The notes beneath the pieces were generated by a model. The model was not told where the DNA came from, made no database searches, and was given only the letters and a program-made list of their open reading frames with translations. Below, piece after piece: positions 1 through 12,723 of a stretch of DNA of 64,000 bases. Position 1 is the first letter of the stretch. Each line of letters starts with the position of its first letter. This DNA comes from Xylogone sp. PMI_703 (taxonomy: Eukaryota > Ascomycota > Leotiomycetes), in NCBI GenBank assembly GCA_021399445.1, contig JAJTUQ010000001.1, positions 1,488,001 to 1,552,000 of the forward strand. The letters are read 5' to 3'. The translations under genes and the position numbers were made by a program.

Positions 1-2417
1 CTGCATATGACGTTAGTGGAGGAAAATATAAGGTTATTTTGGACAAGGCGATCGAATTGGCCGATGTGATGATAGGGGCTTTTGACACACCTAACCGCAT
101 GCCTGTTCTCTACTATAACTGGAAACCGGCATATGCATCCCAACCACACCGTGCTAGCTCGCACTCCAACCTTGCAGAACTTGGGTCTATGTCCATGGAA
201 TTCACGAGGCTGGCACAGCTGACCAGGGAACCGAGGTATTACGATGCCGTTGCCCGTGTTACAAATGCACTGGAGGATTTCCAGAATAGGGGTACACCAT
301 TGGATGGCGTATTCCCTGAATCCATTGACGCTTCCGGCTGTAACCGTTCCGTTGTCGTCACCAAACCAATTGGGGTCTCCGTAAACAAAATGACCACGCC
401 GACCGAAACTGTAGGATATGAGCCTGATAAAGATGAGGACAAGCCAACAGCTAAGGAAGGAGAAAGTTCTAAAGAATCAAAAAAGCCTACTACACCTGGC
501 GAAATGCCAGAAGCTGAGAAAGCAAGCCAGGCAGCAGAAGACAAGTCAAAAGAGTCCGAACAGAAGATAGTAGCAAGGCAACTCGATTATGGCAGCAGTT
601 CCAACAGTAATTCTAAGAAGGATGATGAAGACGAGGAGGAGCAGGCCGCAGAAACTGAAACAGACCAGGATGCTAAAATTTCTAAAGACGCATCAGTTAA
701 AGATACAAAGTCGAGTACAGAAAAGCCCACAACCAAGGTTAAACAAAAGGCAGAGGATAAGGTGCCCGAGCAAAAGCTTGACGAATGTGCACCACAAGGC
801 TTGGAGTCAGCAAGTGGTGGTGCTGATAAGTTCTCAATGGGCGGAAGTCAAGACTCAACCTATGAATATTTTACCAAAGTATGTTCTCATTCCTATTTAA
901 TCATATGTACCCGCACTCTGACTCGTTTATAGCAATATCTCCTCCTTGGAGGTCATGAGGAAAAGTACCATACAATGTACATCAAGACCATGAATGCTGT
1001 TCGCAAGTGGATGATCTACCGCCCTATGCTCCCTGACAACAATGATATCCTTTTCTCCGGTCAGATCACCACTGGGTACGGTGGAGCTAATCCAAAACTA
1101 AATGCAGAGGTGACACACTTGACGTGCTTCCTCGGCGGTATGGTTGGTATGGGAGCTAAAGTTTTTGGATTGGAGGATGACATGGAACTTGCAAAGAAAC
1201 TCACCGATGGCTGTGTTTGGGCTTACGATGTAACGCCAACTGGTATCATGCCTGAGTTTTCTACTATGGTACCTTGCGAGGATAGAAATGATTGCACCTG
1301 GAATCAAACTGCATATTATCTTGCACTTGACCCACAGGGAGAAAACAGAGACAAACAGGTTCAGAAGTATCTCGAGGACCTTGAATTCCGAAAGGTGGAA
1401 GAGAAGAAGGCTAGGATTGAGGCTGTCGAGCAGGCCGAGAAAGACCTAAGTGCAGCACAAGCGGCGCTGAAGGCAGCAAAAGAGGCCCTGGCTGCCGCTG
1501 AAGCTGCTGAAGCCGCGGACGAGGAAGATACAGAGGAAGAAGAGGAAGATCAAACAGAAGATCAAACAGAAGAGCCTGAAAATAATACCAAACAGGAACC
1601 AAAAGAAAAGGCAGTAGATAACAAAGAACAACCAGAGGAAAAGCAGGATGACGAAAAGAGGGAATCAGAGCCTCTCACAGATGATGATATACATGATAAA
1701 GCGTCCACCAAAAAAGCTAAGACCACAGACGAAACTGGCGCATCGTCAGGAAAGGCTTACGCTAAGCGGGATATGGAGCTTTCAGGAACTACAGAAGATG
1801 CTAGTGAGGTCGAGAAGTCCTCAGAAGATGTAAAACCCACTACTGTAGATAAGTCTGAAGAGCCAACCAAGACGAAATCCAAGGGCAAAGGGAAAGGAAA
1901 AGGGAAGATCCCAGCCACTCTGGCACCAGACCCAATGCGCCCCCTGACTCACAAGGAGTACGTAGAGCAAAGACTCAACCAAAGTGCCTTACCCCCCGGA
2001 TTCTTTAATATTCACGACAGAAGATACATCCTTCGGTAAGTTTTCCATCACTAGCGACTTTCTCACTCTCTCTTCCCACTAAACAGAAATCCGCTAACCC
2101 CTATTCACAGCCCCGAAGCAATCGAATCAGTCTGGTACATGTACCGCATCACAGGCGACCCAACCTGGCAAGACAAAGGCTGGCAAATGTTCGAATCCGT
2201 CATTGCAGCGACTAAGGCCGAGTACGGCCACAGCGCCATCAACGACGTCACCTTGCAATACGGCGGTGCTGTGGCCCAGATGGACCAGATGGAGAGTTTC
2301 TGGCTGGCGGAGACGCTCAAGTATTTCTACCTGCTGTACTGCACGCCTGATGTCATAAATCTGGACGAATGGGTCCTTAACACAGAGGCGCATCCGTTCA
2401 AGAGACCGGCGTCGTGA
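1..2417 (+). CDS. Class I alpha-1,2-mannosidase (GH47), 5'-truncated
   Basis: This is the C-terminal part of a glycoside hydrolase family 47 enzyme, which trims alpha-1,2-mannose from N-glycans in the secretory pathway. The frame is open at the window edge, so the start is missing. Exons are <1-878, 933-2035 and 2111-2417. GH47 hallmarks are the aFDTPNRMP stretch, [49 protein letters not shown] with the likely catalytic Glu, and the final NTEAHPF whose Thr normally binds Ca2+. Two long low-complexity inserts rich in Lys, Glu, Asp and Ser (about 390-775 and 1350-1920) interrupt the catalytic domain. The second starts with an Ala/Glu-rich probable coiled coil and ends in a GKGKGK run. The gene converges on the kinesin gene. 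The family call is firm; the exact orthologue (Golgi or ER type) is not. Confidence 0.93.
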
Positions 2418-2982
2418 TTTGACGTCTCAAAGCATGTAGTTTTATTTTTTCCATCTTTGCCCTTAATTTCGGGAAAGGCTTTTTGTATTAACTACTAGAG
2501 CCACTGTGTTCCAACTTTCGTGTATTTTGTATCTGTATGTGTGTGAGTGTGTGTTAGATTTCTGTGGTGATGCAAAATAATGTATATACGTTAAGGATAG
2601 GATTCTCCACCATACAAAAAGACCTGGTGGAAGGCAGTATTATTTAACTGAAAATATCCTGGAAACCTCTGAGTAACTTTGGCACCATAGAAAGCAGGAA
2701 AGAGGTATCTTACGCCTTCTATCGCCTATGAAATGAAACAGGGGACGCTTGTGACTTTATCAGATGCCTGTTTGGAGACTCGGCTGTAAATTACAGCGCC
2801 GGTTTACTTGAAGTTCGAAAGGGATATATTCAATCATGAAATAAGCAATACTATAACGCCACAAATACCAATGTGCACCCAACTCCTATGCAGTATCAAT
2901 TGAACTCCTTGTTAATCCTATGCAATCCATCCCAACTCCTGCAATGCTCTGCGCCATATGCAATGCTCAAGGAAATGAGGAT
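2418..2982. other. Intergenic, between convergent genes
   Basis: This holds the 3' flanks of the GH47 and kinesin genes. It is AT-rich, with a short GTGTGT run near 2540 and no open frame of note. Confidence 0.7.
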
Positions 2983-5268
2983 CTATTCGCACACAGCGAT
3001 GCCCTCATAGGCTCTCTCAACAGTACGGCCTCCTAATCCTGGTACAGCTCTGAGCTGCTTAAGGCTCTTAATCATTCCTCCATCATCCTCACTCCGGAGG
3101 TCAAGAAATTCAACCAGATCCCGTGCCTTTTTTGACCCAACTCCGCTTAGTCCTTTAATAAGAGCTACATCACGGGAGTTGACAATGTCTAGTAGATGCT
3201 GAGTCCGTGGAGATGGTGGCTCGTCCCTTTCCGCGTCATCGTCAGCAAAGACATGTAATGACGACTTTGCTGCGGATTTGGAGTTCTTCGATCTCTTGGG
3301 CTTCGAGGCTTTGTATGCAAAACTGTCATCCATACAGTCTCCATCATCATCTGCTATCTGTGATTCATTGTATTCGTCATCCAGAACTGCGCTAGACTTT
3401 GCTTTTCTCAATTTCGCAGCTTCGGGTTTCGTTGTCAATGGTACCAGTGTCGCAGTAGTTGGCTTGATCGCTTTAAGCACAGCAGATGAAACTTTCCCTG
3501 CATCCTCGTCCCTTTTCGCCTGAATCTTTACCTTTAAGCTCTCCATCTTTCTTAGTAACTTCTCCTGGCCCGGAAAGTAAGGTAATGCTAGTTCATACAT
3601 CTTCAGAGCGCTCGGTAATTCGCCTCGCTCCTTATGCTGCTTAGCCATCAGCAAGAATCGTAGCCCTTCAGACCGGGAATCATCCGAGGTATCATTCTCA
3701 ATCTTCTTCTCTAGGGCTTCGAGTCGACGTTGAACTTCTTCACTGATATCGACTCGAGGAGCCGCTGCTGGTTGGTCCAGAACGCGGTTTGCCAACAATT
3801 CCGATACCTTACGCTCCACCATCTCTTCGATCTTTGCTGCAGATAGCTCGTTTGAAGGGGCAGGTTTTGGTCCCAACACGCCAGTCCTTACCATCTTCGA
3901 TGGGCGAGAGCTGACTGAAGGATCAGATGGTCTCTTTTTCGAGGAGTTGGACCTTCGAACAGTATGTGCCGCGGCAGATTCGGTGTAGACGGAGAATGCT
4001 TTCAATGGTTTCTCGCTCTTTTTGAGCGGTCCTCCATTGATTTGAGTATTATGAGCGTTGGCAAGTGGCCTCAGTGGCTGTCTCAACATACTCACACCTG
4101 GTATTGATGACGTATTCCGAGGTGGCTGCTTGAAAACGACTTCGTTCTCAATCTCCCTAACCTCAATCCTCTTCGCTCTCGAACTAACATTGAGACTACT
4201 CAACGTATCCAGGTGGTATGATCGTAATGGAGCCAAGTTCAATATCATAATCGTGATACCGTTGTTCTGGCCTAAGCTAAGAATCCGGGTCATCTTCGAC
4301 TCACGATATGGGATCCTCTTATCTCCGCGTCCAATGGCATCGATACATTGGCTCAGCACAAAAAGACTCTTGTTAATACTCGCCGATTCCACCATTCTAT
4401 CCTTATTATTTTCAGTCCTTCGGTTGTCTTCAGATCCAGCCAAATCAATGGCTGAAGCCGTACTAACGAGCACTTTCTCTCCCGTAGTTTGCGTTACCTT
4501 AACCGTCAGGATAGCATGGCTTCGACTACTTTGAGCATTGAGCTTGGTTCCAGCAGTGCTCCGATTATTATTCGCTTCGATATAAAGCCTCTCAAAATCT
4601 TTCAAATCATCACAAGCATGCTCTGATAATCCTACAACAATGGTTTTCGCATCCTTTTCCCGAAGAGGCAGTCCGGATTGCGATCGTTTCTCAGGAGCCT
4701 CGAAGAGGTCAAAGACCTTATCGTTGTAAATTTCATAGTACGAGAGCGTAACCGCGACAGTCGTTTCTCCAGCGGAATCCTTGATGACTTTTCGTCCTCT
4801 TCGATAAATGGCGCTAAGAAGTCTGGGGATGACGCCTCGCTCTGTGAGTTTGAGACCACCACGCATCGTATGCGTCTTGCCGGTACCAGTCACGCCGTAC
4901 GCGAAGATGGTCACATCGAGGCCCTGGAAAAGTGATTTCAAGTGCGGTGCAACTATATGCAGAATTAGTAACAATGTTTCAAAACAGCATCGCAGTGCTT
5001 ACCCTCGTTAGTAAATAGCTCCTCCTGGGTCGTCTCCATGGGATACACGCCATTGAAGGTGAAACTGAATTCTTCAGCCTCGTTCTTGGGATTAGGTATC
5101 TTGACAATATTCATAGGACCGCCATCTTTACTGCTTTCGCCGTGGACAATTATATCTTTGTCCAGCTCCTTGTTCAGGAGGGGTCTTATTCGCGCGACAA
5201 CTTTCGAAACGGATGAGCAATCCAGCACCGATGCCTGTTGAACAGGACGACTTACCTCTAACAGACAT
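2983..5268 (-). CDS. Kinesin-like protein with C-terminal helix-hairpin-helix (KIF22/Kid type)
   Basis: This is a plus-end-type microtubule motor, probably a chromokinesin. Exons are 5268-5256 (13 nt), 5200-5003 and 4952-2983, giving 726 aa. The first exon encodes MSVR, and splicing restores the classic N-terminus VRVVARIRPLL. The P-loop GVTGTGKT lies at about residues 90-97, switch I NAQSSRSH at 209-216 and switch II DLAGSE at 240-245. The motor ends near 350. A low-complexity linker with a nuclear-signal-like KKRPS patch follows. The C-terminus has a helix-hairpin-helix pair (IKGLSGVGSKKA and LRAVPGLGGRTVERAY), the DNA-binding feature of animal KIF22/Kid. Motor and HhH are seen directly; chromosome binding is inferred from the family. 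The first donor-acceptor pair (intron 5255-5201) is my reconstruction, because no ATG is in frame with the larger second exon. Confidence 0.9.
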
Positions 5269-5786
5269 GATGTGAAGATAATAAAAGATTATTGAAAAAG
5301 AGCAATCGGAAACAAGAAACGAAAACCTTCCTCTCTACTATTTCATCTACGATTTCACCGCTTGTCGTTGGATAATTAGAGATTCCTTCAAAGCGGTAAT
5401 TAGCTTTGAGATGTTAGGCACGGTTGCTAGGAGCAACCACTTCGAGCCTGAGGCTGTAGAAAGTCCACCGTGCGCCTGCCGCTGCACCATATCCGTCACC
5501 CTAATTACCGCCAATAATTGTGAGTGAAACGCTACAATATTACTGCGGCTCCTTACTACTTAGGCCCCTTTGAGGCTCTTGAACATGGGCTAACGGAATT
5601 CAATGCGTACCAATCAGTTGCTACCGTTATGTCTCTTGCATTATGCTTTATTAGGACACTAAACACTATATACCCGTCCATATATGCTTCGTGTACGTTT
5701 TCTATGATATGCTTTAACCCAGCGCCGAAAATGCGTATACTAAATGTTCCCTGAATTACCAGTTCCTTTTTATTTTCCCATCATAC
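5269..5786. other. Intergenic, kinesin promoter and MFS 3' flank
   Basis: This lies upstream of the kinesin gene and downstream of the transporter. The strand nearest the kinesin ATG is A/T-rich with short CT tracts. No gene is supported. Confidence 0.6.
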
Positions 5787-7335
5787 TCAAATAACTTTGA
5801 GCAGCTTCAACCCACACTGCACAGTTCTACTCCAGATGAAGAAAAAGCATCCTAGGGCCATAGCAATGCCACAGAATATTTGCAAATAAAGGAAATGGCC
5901 ATTATTTCTGTCAACGAGTGCCCCACCAATCGGACTACCGAACAGACCAGCAACAGATGTAATTGCAAAGACCGTCCCCGATCTGACACCAATCTCTCTT
6001 ATAGGAGATATCTGGGCGATCAACGCGGGACCCATAGTAACGTATGCACCAGAGGAGAATCCAAAAAGGACTGAGAACACGATTATTGGAGCATTGCTAT
6101 GAGAAGGGATCCACATGGCTAGAACAATCAGCGCAGAGAAACCTGTGGTTATGATCATTGTGTTGAATCGTCCCCAGCGGTCTGCAATAATACCTGGTAG
6201 GATTCGACCAAAGACGCTAGGTAGGTATGTTAGCTTGGAATGAGATCGATCTATAAGGAACAGGCTCACCTTGCAGCATTGAGGATTGATGTGAGATATT
6301 GAGACAAGTCGATGGACATGCCACTTGCTTGCGCCTAGATATTCTATAAGCATCCTGCTAGATAACAAGGAAAAGGGATCATACTTGGAGGATCACGTAG
6401 TTGAAGGGCAAGAACATGCCAAAGAAGAAAAAGAATGAGCCCAGAGCGACCATCAAAAATGCAGGCTCTCCCAATGGCCTAATAAACTCCATAAGTTCAA
6501 CTCGCTTTGGACGAGGAGGTAATCTCGATTTGACAGTGAAAATCGAAATGATGCACATCCCCAATATCAGAAATGCACATATACGCATCGTCCACGGGAA
6601 CCCGAGCCTGACAATCAGCTTGGTGACCATGATAGGTATTACCACACCGCCAACAGAGCTCCCTGAGGCCATAACTCCCAGTGCAGCAGCCCGATTCTTG
6701 AAGAACCATGTGCCTACGGAATTTATAGCGCTGTAGAAGATGGCGCTGGCCCCAATCGCGCTACACATTCCCTGAGCCAGAATGAATTGATAGTACCGCC
6801 TGGACAAGGACGTCATCATGAGGCCAAAGACATGAGCAAACGTCCCAAATATGACCAGCCAGCGCGGTCCATAGCTATCAAAGAGTTTTCCAAAGAGAGG
6901 GCCGCAGAAGAACATGAAGAAGACTTCCATAGATGGGATCCAGGCAATCGTACTAGACGAGTAATTCGTCAAGATGCTTTCTTGATACGTCTCTTGGAAA
7001 ATCCCGATACAGTTGATCCAGCCAAAGCTCACAAACAGACAACACCATCCACCCAGCACCACTGACCACGCTTCGAAGCCTCCATCGGGGAAATCTGCCG
7101 GGTTGACGCCGCCCTTCTGGGGAACAACGGGGGCCTGGCCCGTTTTCTCGAGATCTGCTTCTGCCTCTCCCGCTCGTTCTGGGAAGATATTTGCTATGGT
7201 CTCCTTGTTTTGCGACCCGATTCTCTCGAGGGCTGCTTCATCTCCCTTCGCGGGCCCGCTGTGTGCGTAGCTCTTCTCCGACCCCGTCTCCTTGCTGTGC
7301 TCGTCCAGGACCGTTGAAGCAGAAGAATACGCCAT
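5787..7335 (-). CDS. MFS transporter, monocarboxylate-porter-like
   Basis: This is a major facilitator superfamily membrane transporter of the fungal monocarboxylate-type group. Exons are 7335-6385, 6334-6270 and 6216-5787, giving 481 aa. The introns are 50 and 53 nt with GTATGA and GTGAGC donors. An acidic soluble N-tail of about 85 residues precedes PDGGFEAWSVVLGGWCCLF, the family's usual entry to helix 1. About 12 hydrophobic helices follow, including GPRWLVIFGTF in the helix 2-3 region and GRILPGIIADRWGR after the central loop. The last exon carries the helices of the C-terminal half. Substrate cannot be read from sequence: monocarboxylates, riboflavin and unknown metabolites are all possible for this group. 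The family call is firm and the function tentative. Confidence 0.92.
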
Positions 7336-10300
7336 TGCGGATTGAGGTTGAGCTCGAGCCTAGAGTAACAATGCGAACACACCTCCAATCACCAGCTCCC
7401 GCGAGATTCGCAGCTTTGCGTCTTTTGCTATCGCGACCCGAGCCAGGCTCATCAACCAATGTAGCTCTATTGGCCACTACCTTCCCCTCTCGAATTATCT
7501 ATCTCTGGACCGAGCTGAACATGGGGGTAAACGAGTGGCGCGCAAATCGGGCAGGTACAGCACAGTATGGTACAGTACAGCTACTGTGGAATCGACATCC
7601 GGTGCCTCTCCAAAGAAAACCCCCCAAAAGCCAGGAAAGCGTCAAGGTCTCGAACCGTTCGACATTGCAAAAGGGAAAAGCCCAGAAAGCTGGGGGGCGA
7701 GATGGGAATGCCTATATACTGTGTGCTGCGGTACCGTAGAGTCGCAGACAAACCAACAGAAGGCCTTGTACGGCACTTGACCCATTTTGATGGAAGATTT
7801 CCCCTCGGGAATAAGCTGAAGGACGAATTGCGAAGGTTGAGCCGCGAGTGCGTCGATTCCATTGGTGACGAGTGCGACAGCCGCCCTTGCCTGGTACTGG
7901 TAACGAGCCCACATCGCATCTCTCGCACCCACATTCCAGGAAAAGAGCTTGGGCGTACTCCGGCCCCACCCGCGCCCGCGGCCCCGGGGATTATTGGATT
8001 CTTACGGGCTGCAACAGGCGGATCCCACCTCCGGGTCGCCTTGAAACCAAGATGAGCGATATTACAGTATCTTGCGAGAAAGTGCATATCTCAACAGATA
8101 TTGGGGAGTATTTGCATCTCTTTTCTTTTTGTGCCTGAGATAACACAGGCAACATCCAAATGTCTGTCACTATGTAACTGCTTTTTCCTTTTTGAGCAAA
8201 CCATGAAAAGTACTGCAGCCTCTGTGTAACCCGCCGCAAATTAGGTGGTTTTAAACGAGCCATCGCGTAATATCACCCATCGTAAGCGCTACACCCTTAA
8301 GCTTATCAAGGCAAAAGGTGTTCGGTACCACCTAACTAACTAGGCCTCTCTGTCAGACCGGTCCCCAAGGCTTGTTTTTTTTATTTCCGCGGTCCTCCAG
8401 TACCGTACCCTAACCATTCAGAGGAGGTTCACCTGGACTTCGGGCCTGGAAGCAAAAGGCGACAGGTCTCTTTTTACGTACATTTGTTCGTACTTACTTG
8501 GTATCTGGCTGCTGCGGAGTTAAGGGTGGCTGATGCGGAATAGCTTTAAAGGATGGTGTTTTACGGAAGTATTTTAGGCGCGCCCAGCTCGTAAAGCTTC
8601 TTCATAATTTAATCCCCACCTTTACTGGTGCTTGGTTCTATTGGTAAGTTATGTGCCTCACTTTTTGACATACACATTGCGCGATGCCGCTGTTTCAATT
8701 TCGAATAATGCCACCGGAATAACGACATTTTGAAGGTGCAGTATCGGTGTCCTTGGATAAGACGACTACATCTGTAAATCGCGGCCGAGTAATACTTGCT
8801 GGACTTCGTCTTTGGATAAACAGAATCCCTTCTGGAGCACCAAGTGATTGAGTAGGATACTCAAAGTAACTAGATATATCTGGCATATATACTTAAGCAA
8901 GGGAATATTAATAATACTGCATTGTGTCCAGAGCCTAGGAAGAAATCTCTTAATGAACCAACAATCTCTCTACTAAGTATATTCGTCCATTATAATTAAA
9001 TGTGTGCGGGAATTTTCCCATCTTTTGATTAATCATGCACTGCGTTTGTTTGTGTAGTCAAGGAATCCTGGGACGAGGGCATGTCTATATTCAGATATCT
9101 TCTCTTGCACAGTATTAGATATGTGATGGCAATTGCGCATATTTAAAACAAGTGATATGATCTGGTGAGTCTATCTCCAGCAGCAACAAAATAGATATAG
9201 GGATCAATAACTCCTTTGCGCCATCTGAATGACCTAAAGTACTTCATCTCGAGAATGTTGTAAAACCTAAAGGTAACGTAACTCAGTGGATATGCTGTTG
9301 CTGACTAGTGGAGGAAGAAACTCGACAGTCGTCAGAACGGATGCGCGATGGAAGGATTCAAATTTTTTATTTGCATCGGAGCTCCAAAAGAAAATTGTGA
9401 AATATATTTACGGTTCCGGAATCTGCAAGGTAGATTAGTTTTGCACCCAGCTCCTTGGGCGTGGAATACACTGCAGTCCCTTTCTCGTGTATCACAGCAT
9501 AGTTCTAGCCTCAACTCAAGGATCTACATAGCAAATCTGCAACTTCGCAAGCTGAGGCGGATGTGATGAGTTTGATGTGAAGAGCTGAGGATGCGTAATA
9601 TGTATTTCCTCATTTAGCCGCAGTTTATCCATCATTAAACCTGTTGTAATAATCCGATTCAGACAAAAAGTGTTGAAACCTTGGAATTCCGCAATTGGTA
9701 ATTGTTTGCGTGCCTTAAGCTCGAGGCACCATTAGTCTGAGCCTTTGCCTAGCATATGAGGCATACATTTCAAGCACGAGCTCGACGAGCAAAGCTACTA
9801 CATGATAGTTGCTTACAAGTATGCGCATAAAGGACCTATTCGAAGAATAATATGCAGGAGAGTTGAACAGAGGTGTTATTATATGCCAATTGGAGATTCG
9901 AAAGCAGCGAGATCATAGTGCTGAAAAGGCTGAGTGACAGAAGGCGAGCAGATCTAGAGTTAATAGCTGACTCTACCACACTAGATAACTGCATTCCAGA
10001 CCATGACGCGATGAGCCGCGCATTTGAGTTTTGCAGCAGATTTGCAGTATCGTCACCATGGAGTGCAGGAGAGGCAGGTTAATACAGTAAGAGCAAATTA
10101 AAGAATGTGAAACCGGGATTGACAATACTCATCGGGGCACCAAGAGGATGAGGCGTCAAGCCCACCAAGAACGTCACGACGGGGCAATCTCGAAACTTAG
10201 GGGAGACAAAACCCACGAGTCCAACCAAAGATTGACTGTTCTTCTGACGGATTTGACTGATAGACAAGAGGTGGCCAAGGAGGACCATTATTGAGACATT

Positions 10301-12723
10301 CCCACTTATATTACTGACCACCACAGATTCCTGTTTGCTGGGCAGCTGCATCCAGGGTTAGAGTATCCGCGGTCTTGTGCGACCGCAGCAGGAATCTGAC
10401 AGGTGGTGGAACTCGACTCATCAAGCAATCTACCGTACCGAAGATGAGTAAGTACTTGTATATGAAGTGCTGTATGATATTGAGATAGTACGAAGGTACG
10501 GAGTACACTCCGACGCTGTACGGTACTTGTATTGTACGGAGTAGATGGCCTCCACGAGGTGTGTGCTCCCAAGATGGCGAGGTCACATCCCCATCGTCGC
10601 TCGCGTGGCAAACGACATGGATCGGGGTCACCAAATGTCGCAAGTGCACTATTGAGATGATGCCGAACCCTTTTCTGTACAAAGAAACTGGACGGATACA
10701 GATGTGGATGATCTGATCGCGAGATCGACAGGGGCAAAGCACGCGGTGTCAGGAGAGGAAAGGCGGGTCGATGGTTGCAATGGCTTTTCAAGGCACCGTC
10801 CAAGCGGCCTTTGCGCGAGCCCAGGAACAGAGGAAAGGAGCGAGATTGGTACCTCCGTACTCGATGGCTGGTCCAGTTTTCCTGTCGTAATGTTACATCT
10901 GGTGATGGAATGATTCTTGTTGCTGCTGGCTTTGTCGTCGCAAAGAAGCTGGTGCAGTGCCATATGGTGGTACTGTGAATGTCGATCGATGGGTTTCCTG
11001 ATTGAGCCCATCCCTTCATTCATCAGGGAATCCGGTTCAACTGGACTGTCTCGACTGTCACTGAATGTGTGTCTCTTGGTGTTTAGCGACACGAGCCGGT
11101 GGTGGATTGGCAGGGGCACACGAAACGTGCTAGCGGCGTATTGGGCCCAGCACGGTGTTTCTGCAGTGGATGTTGCACTCTTTAAAGTACCTTCCCCAAT
11201 AGTCGCAAGCGCCCCATTGTTTTCCCATGCGTGACAGACGACGGCGGGAACTCGGTTGAGCAGAGCGAGCAAGGAATACGGAGTAGATTACTGTACTGCA
11301 GTCCACGTCGAAGAGAGGCAAAGACGGAGAAGAGTGACAGAGAGCGAAGAGTTGAACCAAAGACAGTGGGAAAGGGAGAGAAGGGGAGAGACTGTTGGTT
11401 GCTGCCACGCTACAGAGCACCTGCAGCCCCCAAGCCCCCGGAGAGAGCCCATCTCGTCCATCCACCAGCCGCATCTCCAGCCCCCTCAGGTACACCGGCG
11501 AGCAGGAAAGAGGGGGAATGATGCTGCATGGAGAGAACAGCAAATCAACCGGCCCAGTTCTTGGGGAAGTGCTTTTACTTTGGGGTCTTTGGTGGAAAAA
11601 ATGGGCGTGGGCTTGCAGGTGGTCCCTTTTCTCCCCTATCAGTAACACTCGTCCTATCTGTCCCTATGCGAGCCGCAGTTCAACTGAAGCCCTGAGAGTC
11701 CACTCTGGGAAGCGCTTGATTCCAGCATAAACGACTCTTGCTTGTATTACTCTTAAACTGTCATATATGTTATCAGTTACCGTGTTTGTACAGTACTTGG
11801 GATGAAGTAGTGAAAGGGAGGGTGAAGAGAGAAAGACTTTGCGCCGCACAGATCTCGCCCGTGTCTGGACTGGGTGGGAACTCTCTCTCGCGCCCCAGGC
11901 ACTTGGGACACGCCACGGACCGGGGGCAAGGCCGTCGCTTAGTGGCCCGGAAGCCGATGCCAGGGACCCAGAAGCGACCCAGAACAGGCCCAGAAGCGAG
12001 CAGCAGAACAGTGGGAGAAACGAGCGAAGAAAGTGCCCAGAAGTGCCAGAAGCTGCAGAAAGCCTTCTGCGTGCTTATCGCTCCGCTGCCACTTTCTTCC
12101 AGTCCAACCAGCGACTCTCTCCCTTCCCCTTCCCGTTTCTCTCCCTCTCACTCTCTCTCCATTCACCATTCCCAAAACTCACCCCCATCCGCTCCCTACA
12201 TCTGTTCCCCCCAACCCCCCTCATTCCTTTTCTGCTCCCCGTCCTGGACATAATCCAGCTCCTCGTCGATCAATTGACTGTGTCTTTGATCTAGAACCAT
12301 TCATTATTTGTTTTTTGCAAGTCAAACACTCAAGTCAATTCAAGTCTTACAAGCTCAACGCTGCTTACGAGTCAGTCGTCTCTATCTTGCACCCGTCAAG
12401 TCACCAGCTTATTCCTGCACTTTGGCCACTGCCGCGCTCTCCGGAAGCTGCTTGCTCCAGGAAAGGAAAACAAAGCACGACTCCACTGAGCCATCTGACC
12501 TGTTGACCACATTTGCTGTCGACTCGTTCCTGTAACTCTACAGTCAAACGACGGAATCTGACGCTGGTCGAGTTGCTAGTCTCACCTCATATCCAACGTC
12601 AACTCCACCACTCCTTAAAAACTTGAGGCAGCCCTCGATCCTCCAAAGACAAAGAAACAAACACACCTCGCTCACTCAACATACCAAACACTCCCAGAGA
12701 GCCTCGCCGAGCTACCCGTCAAA
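7336..12723. other. Long gene-poor region
   Basis: About 5.4 kb between the divergent MFS transporter and the small gene at 12724. Open frames occur on both strands near 7.2-8.1 and 10.3-12.3 kb. They overlap one another, are compositionally simple, and show no family motif, start context or intron that would support them. The 8.3-10.1 kb part is AT-rich and nearly ORF-free. Three TACGGAGTA motifs lie at 10497, 10535 and 11277. From about 12.1 kb the plus strand is strongly C/T-rich, as in long 5' leaders. Confidence 0.6.
12110..12720 (+). promoter_or_regulatory. Pyrimidine-rich promoter/5' leader
   Basis: The strand upstream of the ATG at 12724 contains long C/T tracts (about 12110-12240) and then A/C-rich sequence directly before CAAAATGG. 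This is the usual look of a transcribed fungal leader. The transcription start cannot be fixed from sequence. Confidence 0.4.

Noticed and set aside
7191..8263. Overlapping open frames up to 182 codons on both strands
   Set aside because: They overlap each other and the start of the MFS gene, differ in phase, and show no motif or splice signal. Best explained by GC-rich upstream DNA.
10306..11272. Minus-strand frames of 237 and 207 codons
   Set aside because: Two phases are open over the same DNA, the composition is Ser/Arg/His-rich without domains, and there is no supporting start context.
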